Source: Manis javanica | Taxonomy: Eukaryota > Chordata > Mammalia > Pholidota > Manidae | Reading direction: 5' to 3' | Assembly: GCF_040802235.1 (NCBI RefSeq) | Contig: NC_133164.1 | Location: 90,574,302-90,638,301, forward strand | DNA length: 64,000 nt | Shown: positions 56,591-64,000 of the stretch, in pieces | How the letters are laid out: each line of letters begins with the position of its first letter | Position numbering within the stretch: position 1 is the first letter of the stretch | The notes under the pieces: model-generated | Told to the model about the DNA's origin: nothing | Database searches by the model: none | What the model saw: only the letters and a program-made list of their open reading frames with translations | Made by a program: the position numbers and the translations under genes

Positions 56591-57652
56591 CTAAGGACAT
56601 GAAAATATTTGCCTATATTTTATTTTAAAGTTTCAGAAGTATATATCCTTAAATCTTAAATCCATTGGTAATTTTTTTGTATGATATGAGGAGTTAGGAC
56701 TTTTATTTTTACAATTGGATGAATATTAAGTAGCCCATTCTTTTCACAGATTTTTAGTGCAACCTCTGTCATAATAAAGTTTGCGTATTTGTGTGCATCT
56801 GATACTAGAGCTGTCTATCTCTGCTTATGTATCACACTGACTTTATTACTATAGTTTGATAAATGGTAGTTATCTCACATTGTTCAAAATTGTATTGGTT
56901 TTCATTATTCCTGATCCATGTGATCTTAGGATCTTTTAAATTTTGGCAAAAAAAGATTTCAGTTGGAACTACATTTAATATATAGGTTGATATTGAGAGA
57001 CTTCTTTAAACCTTTCATATGTAAGCATGCTATTTTTTTTTTAAGTCTGAGCATTTTTTCAGTTATTGGCAAAAGAATTAACTGAATTTTATATGTTGAA
57101 ATTGTATCTGGTGACCTTGCTAGAAGTCCTTATTAGTTTTTAAATTTCTTGGGTTTCCTTTCATTTCTTTTTCTTTCCAATTCTTAAATCTTTGGGGTTT
57201 TTTTTTTTTTTGTGTGTGTGTGGTGTTATGTCATAGCTTGCTGAGGGTCTCTGTTCATTTTTTCTTTTCTTTCAAATCTTCAGATAGTATAATTGCTTTT
57301 TATGTGCCTTTAGGGTGAGCAGCCTATATTCTCTTGTCTCTGATCTGCTGTTAAACCTGTCGAGTGAATTTTCCATTTCAGACTGTTTTTCTGGGTTCTG
57401 CATGATCCTGTATTGTTGCTTTATAGTTTTCATTTGGCTGATGAGAGTTCTCTGTGTTTGTTGTTTATTATTAAGTTCTTGAACATATTTACAGTAGCAG
57501 TTATGTAGTTCTTGTGAACTAATTACAACATGTATGTACTTGTGTTCGATGCCTATTGACTGCTTTTTTTCTTGGCTGTGGGTAACATCTTTCTGTTTAT
57601 TTTCCTGTCTAGTAATTTGTTATTGTTTATTTGATGTTTTTGTGGCCCAAAA

Positions 57653-57666
57653 TTCTTTTTTCTTTT
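57653..57666. repeat. TSD of the env/L1 composite, left copy
   Basis: ttcttttttctttt, identical to 59511-59524. The L1M host text joins sensibly across the two copies. Low complexity weakens the evidence. Confidence 0.62.
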
Positions 57667-57871
57667 CTTTCTTTTTTTTTTTTTTACTTGGTGAACAATT
57701 CTTACATAGTGAATAGTTCTTATAAGTTCTTACATGGTGGAACAGTACAAGGGCAGTCATCACAGAAACTTTCGGTTTTGATCACACATTATGAATTATA
57801 AATAATCAGGTCAAATATGAATATTCATTTGATTTTATACTTGATTTATATGTGAATCCCACATTTCTCCC

Positions 57872-57906
<35 letters not shown>

Positions 57907-57907
57907 G
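57872..57907. repeat. (TTA)n microsatellite
   Basis: About 11 pure tta units inside the retroposed segment. It probably grew from an A/T-rich stretch of the parent element. Confidence 0.9.
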
Positions 57908-58511
57908 TTTTTAATAATATGCTGAAGTGGTAGGTAGATACAAGATAAAGGTAGAAAACATAGTTTAGTGCTGTAAGAAAGCAAATGTAGATGATCAGGT
58001 GTTTGCCTATAGGCTAAGTATTAATCCAAGCTAGACAAGGGCAACAAAACATCCATGGATGCAGAAGATTTCTCTCAAAACAGGGGGGGTGAGGTTCTAA
58101 GCCTCACCTCTGTTGATCCCCCATTTCTCACCTGATGGTCCCCCTGCGACTGTGCCTGTCTTAGGTTGTTCCTCCCTTGAGAAATCTTACCCATCTCTGG
58201 CTAACCAGTCATCTTCCGGGGCCATACAGGGAAATGTAAAGTTGGTTAAGTGAGGGAGAAGCAATATTGTTTGAAAAGGTTAGCTTTTTACTTCTTTGCA
58301 GATTTATGCCCTGTGGCTTTTATGCCCAGCATTTGTCTTGAGGTATCTTTACCACTTGGAAGAATTATGATACTCAGTAAATTCGATATGAGGCACGAAT
58401 TCTATTTAAGGGTTGTAATTAGGAAGGAAGAAGAAAAGCTATAGAAGTAGCAGATGGAAGAAAACATGAGAAGATTGGTTATTTCTTTGACATATCTTCT
58501 TGTAGAGTAAC

Positions 58512-59350
58512 TTAAGCATGTATAGGTTTTAAACTACCCATTAAATTGCGCACACACATTAACATAATAGGAATATAGTTACATAACCAAAGCAGACCTA
58601 CAATTACCAGCCATCTCCAGTGAAGCCAAGAAAACCAGTTAGGCACCCTAAGCATTTGTGAAAACTTATCTATAATATGGTGGAGATTGTCTAACTGAAT
58701 TTGAATAGTTTGAGAAAAATCAGACAAATTAAAACAACACATTCCTGGGAACTGTTCACATCCCATATGTTCTTTTAACAGTAGATAGTCTGTAGTCTCA
58801 AGATTTTGGAGTGCTGCAACTTGCACTTCTCCTAATTCTTGGTTGAGTTCCAACAGTATAGATCCAGTCAAATTTGTTGTTTTACTGTATGTACAGGCCA
58901 GCTTAGATATCTCCTCCTTCATTCCAATGGCAATTCCAGGAACCAGTGGGATGAATGCAGCTACAACTGCAACAGCGCCAGGATCTTTGTTGAAGTTTTT
59001 TCATGATCATCTTCTGGAATGACTCTTCCAGAGTATGTTGATGTTGGAACTTCTTCATATCGTATCTTAGTTCGTTTTCTGAGTAGCCAAATTAGGCTTT
59101 GATCCTCTGTATAAACACAAACAGACCCTTTGCCCATACTTTGATATGCCCTTTATACCATTGTGAAGAACTTATTGGAGGTCACCATACAGGAACTGCT
59201 TTTTTTTTTAAGAGAAAGGAATATTATCGGAAAAATGTACTTCCATAGCTGATCATCTGACACCCTTTAAATGATCAAAATTAAGGATATTTAAAGCATG
59301 CATTAATCGTTGATTTACAGTTAGTTTTATCCTATCAGGGAGTAATCCCC
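58512..59350 (-). pseudogene. ERV envelope (SU C-terminal part and TM), broken
   Basis: Retroviral Env mediates membrane fusion. The 136-codon frame 58512-58922 is a TM subunit: heptad-rich helix, CX6CC at residues 55-63 (C55, C62, C63), a second helix, a Trp-rich stretch before the membrane, and a membrane span at about residues 104-123. The same frame extends upstream, without an ATG, into a hydrophobic fusion-peptide-like segment (58923-58980), and is then broken by a stop. SU remnants lie at 59000-59340 in shifted frames. CX6CC marks gamma-type or related Env. Stops, frameshifts and the missing SU N-terminus mean no functional protein. Confidence 0.82.
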
Positions 59351-59372
59351 CTTTCTTTCTTTTTTTTTTTTT

Positions 59373-59510
59373 AATTATTAATCTACAATTACATGAAGAA
59401 TATTATGTTTACTAGGCTCTCCCCTATTCCAGGTCCCCCCTATAAACCCCTTTACAGTCACTGTCCATCAGCATAGCAAAATGCTGTAGAATCACTACTT
59501 GTCTTCTCTG
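59373..59510 (-). repeat. Very short L1 3' end (same lineage as L1-B/C)
   Basis: 'aattattaatctacaattac', 'gtttactaggctctccccta', 'cagtcactgtccatcagcat' match the 3' UTR of L1-B/C/D. 5'-truncated to about 140 bp, followed on the minus strand by an A-tail (T-run 59353-59372). Confidence 0.87.
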
Positions 59511-60089
59511 TTCTTTTTTCTTTTAAAGAGTGTTGATCTGCTGTTGTTCTATCAGGCAGTTTACTGGCTACACTTGTACTCCAAACTGTTTCCCCTGCTT
59601 TGGGCAACATCTGATACCTTTGCTCAGTTCTTTGGGTCACCTACCTGTTGCTTCTCTTTGGGGCCTCTGGAATCTCTCCTGTGTTGTGTGGTTCAGGGCT
59701 CAGCTAAGGATTGTGATGGAGTTTATATACATTTGGGGGTTCCCTTTTTTCTATGATTTCCTTCTTCATTTTCCAGTTGCTCTTTTGGCTCCAGACTTCT
59801 TTTAATGCCACAAGCCAATATGATTGTGACTTCCTTCTTAAATTTAGTTACTCTGCACAATGTAGGCTTGTATCTGCACTCCAGAAAGTAGCTATATAAA
59901 GGCAAATCTCACTTCGTATATGGTATCTGTCTTTCAAGGACTTGCTTTTCTCCAGTTTCGGCCTTTTGGTTGTTTTCCAGTGCTTTTAAGTAGTGGTTTT
60001 TATATTTTTGCCAGTTTTATAATTGTTGTTCAGAGTCCAACTTCCTGTAAGTCTTCCATGCTTTTAGTTTTTAAAAAGTCTTCATTTTT

Positions 60090-61010
60090 TTAAGAACTGT
60101 TTTAGGTTTACAATAAAATTGAGAGGAAAGCATAGAGATTTCCCACATGCTTACTGCCCCCTGCTCCATGCATAACCTCCATTATCAGCAACACTCACCA
60201 GAGTGGTTATTGTTGTTTTTAATCAGGATAAGTTTATACTGACAAATCACAATCACTCAAAGTCAATAGTTTATCATAGTTACCATGGGTTCACCCTTGG
60301 TAGTATATTATGTGGGTTTGGCCCAATGTATATGACATATACCCATAATTATAATATCATACAGAGTTTTTACTGCCCTTAAAAATCCTCTGTGCTTTGT
60401 TTATCGTGACTTCCACCCCAGGCAACCTCAGATCTTTATTTTGTCTCAATAGTTTTGCCTTTTCTAGACTCATACAGTATGTAGCCTTCTCAGAGTGGCT
60501 TCTTTTATTAAGTAATAGACATTCAAGTTTCCTTCATGCCTTTTGATGGCTTGATAGCTCATTGCTTTTTAACATTGAATAATAGTATTTTATTATCTAG
60601 ATATGCCAGTTTATTTGTCCACTCACTTGCTGATGAACATCTTGGTTGCTTCCAACTGTAGGCAATTATGAATAAAACTACTGTAAACATCCATGTGCAG
60701 ATTTTTATGTGGATAAAAGTTCCTTTGGGTAAATACCAAGGAACATGATTGCTGGATGGTATGGTAAGAGTTTAAGTTTTGTAAGAAACTACCAAACTGT
60801 CTTCCAAAGTGGCTGTACCATTTTGCATTCTGATAGTTAATATTGGGTGAGAGTTTCTTGCTAGCATTTGGCCATTCTAATAGGTGTGCAGTGGTATCTC
60901 ACTGTTTTTATTAAATTTGCATTTCCCTGATATATGATGTGGGGCATCTTTTCATGTGCCTAATTGCCATCTGTATGTCTTCTTTGGTAAAGATGCTTTC
61001 ACTTTTGATT
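60090..61010 (-). repeat. L1MA/MB-type 3' end
   Basis: Clear complement order: 'ttaggtttacaataaaattg', 'catagttaccatgggttcac', 'cagtatgtagccttctcaga', 'ttgatggcttgatagctcat', 'catcttggttgcttccaact', 'gggtaaataccaaggaacat', 'ctgtcttccaaagtggctgt', 'gatgtggggcatcttttcat'. Decayed, no frame. Confidence 0.85.
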
Positions 61011-61470
61011 TTCTGAATACTTAAGCTTTTGGTGTAAATAGCATATAGCTTTTATTTTTTTTTAAATTCCAGACTGACAACTTTACTCTTAATGGATACA
61101 TTTAGTCTTTTTATCTTTATTTTAATTACTTATGTATTGGGATATATTTCTACCATTTCATTTTGTGCGTTCTATATTTGTGTTTTTTTAGTGATTTTAA
61201 ACTCTTTCCCATTTTATTTGGAATTTACTGGTATTCTTACTCCTTTCTTCAGCTTTGGTTTTTAAGTTATACATTGTGTTTTTACTTAAACCACCTTTTA
61301 CTTTTTACTTTCACTTTCCCTTTTCCTTTTCAATTTTACCTTTTACTTTTCAATAATATTTGATTTTGAAAAGTCAAATTAATCAAATATATCTATCCTT
61401 TACCTAAACACAACCTTCTAATTCTTTAAGTTCAATTACCTTTATTCATTCTTATATGATACTGCTTTCC
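61011..61470 (-). repeat. L1M 5' ORF2/inter-ORF fragment plus AT-rich sequence
   Basis: 61060-61260 ('gacaactttactcttaatgg', 'atttagtctttttatcttta', 'ttgggatatatttctaccat') resembles the complement of the ORF1-ORF2 junction of old L1s. 61280-61360 is a T/C-rich run of repeated 'ttttactt'-like words. Confidence 0.5.
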
Positions 61471-61474
61471 TGTA

Positions 61475-61600
61475 TCTCATTCATTTAACAAATAATCACT
61501 GAACTCTTCTGTCATGTGCCAGGTACTATTGCAGGTGCTATAGTAAAAGCATTGAACAAAATAGTCTTTGCCTTCATGAAATTTACAAGATAGTTAATAA
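61475..61600 (-). repeat. LINE-2 3' end fragment
   Basis: 'catttaacaaataatcactg', 'atgtgccaggtactattgca', 'cttcatgaaatttacaagat' follow the L2 3' end complement. Confidence 0.78.
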
Positions 61601-62679
61601 ACTAATATATATTATGGTGTACATTAGTGTTTGGTGCCAAAATGGAAAGTAAAGCACCAGGAAAGGATAAAGAATAATCTTGGGATGGAGATACTATTTT
61701 GTATGTGAGTTTCTGCTGTTGTCAGACATTTCATAAGATTTTTAAGGGTGTAAGTTTGAAAAACATAATTCCCATGCTGGAGGAGCTTGCAGTTTAACCA
61801 GAGTCCTGAAGAAGATACAGATATGGGAGCCATTGGTACATGGTGGTTGAAGCTTTACAGCTAGTGAATTTTCCAGAGGGGTTGTGTAGAGTGTCATGCA
61901 GCCTGAGGACAGATCCAGAGCACAGTGGGATAAGCCAGTAAAATAGACTGCAAAGAATGATCAGAAATGTTGGAAAACTAGGAATGATCCTGGGAGCCAA
62001 GAAAAAAAGATGTATTTTATTTATAGCCTGTCTATTCCAAAAGTAGTTGAAAAAGCTGAGACATAAGTAGAGTGAGTCTGAGAAAGAGACTGGTCTTGGT
62101 AGCAGGGACATCAGAGTGACTTGATCAACAAAAAATTTCATTGAAGTGAAGCCAGACTATGTGGGTTGATGAGTTGAGAAATTAGAAACAGAGAATAAAA
62201 ACTGCATATACAGAAGGTGGTAAAGGAAAGAAGACAGAGTGATAATTTGAGGGGAAGAGGCAGCATTATAGAACTCAGGGGTAATGTTGATGTTTTGGCA
62301 AAACTGCCGAACAAAAGCTTGGAGACTTTGAGGACTCCGTGGCCAGAAAATAGCATAGGCCCCTGGCCTGAAAGGAGGTTCCTGCTGGATCTTTACTTAC
62401 TAGAAACTTCTCCCCAGGATCCCTGGGGCCGTCCATTGTTGACAGTGACAGTGTATTTCCTAGTGTCTGAGTTCGTGGATGGGAGGAAAGATGTACATTT
62501 TTTGAAACTGTAGTGTTCTGTTTTAAGATTTGGCATTTGTAGAAGTAAAAACATGGGAAAGCTTCCCTTGACCATTGCTCTTCAAACTACTTAGGGTGAC
62601 AGTCAAGATTTCCCCTATTCCGAACTATCCCTTCAACCATATCTCCCAGTTTTTCTGTTTGCTGTCCCCTAGACATCCC
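61601..62679. other. Unassigned intronic sequence
   Basis: Nothing recognised. Frames at 61794-62141 (minus) and 62217-62513 (plus) are without domains or splice support. Confidence 0.5.
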
Positions 62680-62990
62680 CTACATTTTCTTACTCCCTGT
62701 TTAAGTCCACACTGTTCTGTCCACTTGAAATGTCCTTTTGCCTTTCCTTAACTCAAGCCAATTTTTCAGTCATTCTCTCCTACCAATTTCTGTCCTTATT
62801 GCACTATAGTGTCTTATAACTTGGCATCTGTCACAAAGATATAAAAGCACTTTGTAAGTTTTAAAGTGCCACACAAACTTGCCTTGTTCTCACTCCCCCT
62901 AAACTGCAAGCTCATTGAGGGACTGAGCCTTTTTTATATTTATGTACTTAATGCAGTGTCTTGCACATATTTGTTTATTAGAGTTTTAGT
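62680..62990 (+). repeat. LINE-2 3' end
   Basis: In sense order: 'tccacttgaaatgtcctttt', 'gccaatttttcagtcattct', 'aaactgcaagctcattgagg', 'gactgagccttttttatatt', 'agtgtcttgcacatatttgt'. About 0.3 kb. Confidence 0.75.
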
Positions 62991-63259
62991 GAACTAGGGA
63001 TATGTGATTCTGTGTGAGATTAAATGCTGTGTCTAAAAAGGGCATGTTATACCCAAAGTTCAATTTTGTAGCTATTAAGTTCATATTGAAATTCTGCTTG
63101 CATGCAATCGCCTGTAAAAGTAGGTCCTTAATTTGGATACTCTGCTGGTTCACATCTCATTTTTTTCTTCACAGAATACATGTTTGTTTAAATCAGTAAG
63201 GTTGCAGGATGGTGTGTTGTGATGTTTTTTACTGTAATAGTAGAATACTCAGTTAAACA
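62991..63259. other. Unassigned intronic sequence
   Basis: Nothing recognised. Confidence 0.5.
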
Positions 63260-63720
63260 ATGAGGGCTTTATCATCTCAGATAACAAGAAGTCCAGTCAT
63301 AGGAGATTTTGGGGTTGGTCTGTTCATTGGCACCATGATATCATCAGGGTCCCATATACTTCCCATGCTTGCACTTTGTCATCCTGAGCATGATGATATG
63401 GGGCTTTCCTCATGGCTTCAGGATGGCTGCAGCACTTTATGCTATACAAACAATATCCAGGGGCAGCAAAGTATAGCTTCTCGAGACTTCAGCATCTCTG
63501 TGTTGAAGCAAGCTTTCCATGAATGCTTCCCCACAGATTTCCTCTCAGGTCTTATTGGTTGAGATTTGGTAGCTTGCACTGGCAGTGGAAATAGACCAGC
63601 CATGGTTGGCTTGGATTGATCAAGAACAGGTAGTCTACCAGAGAGTGATGACTTGAATTCAGTTGGGGGTCTGATGCAGTGAAAAATATGGAACATGGGG
63701 GTGAGATAAGGAACAAACAG
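63260..63720. repeat. Probable ancient repeat, family unresolved
   Basis: 'catggcttcaggatggctgc', 'aacaatatccaggggcagca' and 'atttcctctcaggtcttatt' recall an old mammalian dispersed repeat (gatggctgctgcagct... cttatgtctcattgg type). The 100-codon plus frame here (63260-63562) is part of that repeat, not an exon. Confidence 0.4.
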
Positions 63721-63859
63721 TATCTGCCATAGGTGTTATCCATATGTCTGGCTTTTAACGTGGAAAGTTAATATCCTAGATTTCTAAGAGGAGGAAAGAT
63801 ACTTCTGTAGTGTTTCCTATGAGTATGGTGTTAGATCTCAGTAATACTTTATTGTCTCA

Positions 63860-64000
63860 CTTGTTCATGCAATTGGCATTACCTGAGCACCATTGTGTGC
63901 CAGGTAATTGTGCTCAGCATTAATGAAGTAGCTGAATAAGGCATGGTCCTTTCCTGCAGGTGATGGCTGGTATACAGTCCAGTGGAGCAGGGTGTCTGAG
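63860..64000 (-). repeat. LINE-2 3' end, cut by the window edge
   Basis: 'tacctgagcaccattgtgtg', 'ccaggtaattgtgctcagca', 'gcatggtcctttcctgcagg' follow the L2 3' end complement. Confidence 0.75.

Larger units (their letters stand above)
57667..59510 (-). mobile_element. Retroposed ERV env sequence with L1 tail
   Basis: Read on the minus strand: 59510-59373 is the last ~140 bp of an L1 3' UTR, 59372-59353 an A-tail, 59350-58512 env surface and transmembrane remnants, 58511-57690 the env 3' flank and LTR-like sequence, and 57686-57667 a second A-rich tail. A 14-bp TSD flanks the whole. A-tails and a TSD are L1-machinery hallmarks, so the env sequence was moved as RNA by L1, possibly as a 3' transduction. 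I recall the env-flank sequence as high-copy in pangolin data. Confidence 0.68.
55325..60085 (-). mobile_element. Old L1M, host of two later insertions
   Basis: An L1 complement runs from the 3' part (55440-56228) through ORF2 (56591-57190: 'tttctttttctttccaattc' and similar) to the 5' region (57200-57652), and resumes at 59525-60085. It is interrupted by a solo LTR (56229-56590) and by the env/L1 composite (57667-59510). The T16 at 55843 and other T-runs mark slippage. All frames are broken. Confidence 0.7.
33149..64000 (+). other. Predicted intron 1 (extends beyond the window)
   Basis: From the GTGAGT donor to the window end, no convincing acceptor-exon-donor unit with conserved coding text was found. 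All larger frames fall in repeats or look random. The sequence is therefore read as one long first intron. Small or non-coding exons could have been missed. Confidence 0.5.

Noticed and set aside
63260-63562. 100-codon plus-strand frame near the window end, considered as an exon
   Set aside because: No acceptor/donor pair of good quality, no recognised domain, and the text resembles an old dispersed repeat.
1-64000. Bacterial-type features (operons, CRISPR arrays, phage attachment sites), tRNA and rRNA genes
   Set aside because: No repeat-spacer arrays, ribosome-binding-site-led gene clusters, cloverleaf tRNA with A/B boxes, or rRNA motifs were seen. The window is mammalian.

Overview
This window is nuclear DNA from a placental mammal. 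It is AT-rich, has no bacterial-style gene density, and contains long-decayed LINE-1 (L1), LINE-2 (L2), MIR, MER5-type DNA transposon and endogenous retrovirus (ERV) remnants around a single CpG island. I see no Alu, B1/B2, Bov-tA, PRE-1 or CAN SINE. The youngest repeats are one L1 lineage whose 3' UTR carries a characteristic 'actaggctcccc' block, plus a retroposed env sequence. I recall both from pangolin (Manis) sequence, so I suggest pangolin or a related laurasiatherian. That is memory-based inference, not a search result.

Layout. 1-4738: old L1 and L2 fragments and unassigned sequence. 4739-8858: a plus-strand L1 (called L1-A) with a 5' UTR, broken ORF1 and most of a broken ORF2. It is cut off by an ERV-L-like provirus fragment (8859-11103: LTR, leucine-type primer site, gag remnant, protease remnant). 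11104-17929: mostly unassigned, with a few ancient repeats. 17930-31190: a three-level nest. An old L1M is interrupted by minus-strand L1-B, and L1-B is itself interrupted by full-length minus-strand L1-C. L1-B carries a probable 3' transduction and a 47-bp patch in ORF1 copied from two nearby places.

31709-32088 is a probable antisense LTR. It abuts a CpG island (about 32180-33360) that looks like the promoter and non-coding first exon of a plus-strand gene, with a strong splice donor after 33148. I could not identify the gene. The remaining ~31 kb has the composition of its first intron: a decayed L1 (36280-40565), L2/MIR/MER5 copies, an antisense ERV-L solo LTR (35570-35883), a mosaic L1-D (52150-54786), and another old L1 (55325-60085). 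That last L1 hosts a solo LTR and a 1.84-kb retroposed ERV env / L1-tail composite.

No intact host protein-coding sequence was found. All sizeable open frames are pieces of L1 ORF1/ORF2, ERV gag/pro/env, or chance. The interest of the window lies in its insertion history: nested elements with readable target-site duplications (TSDs), a 3' transduction, a templated insertion, and an env sequence apparently mobilised by L1 machinery.
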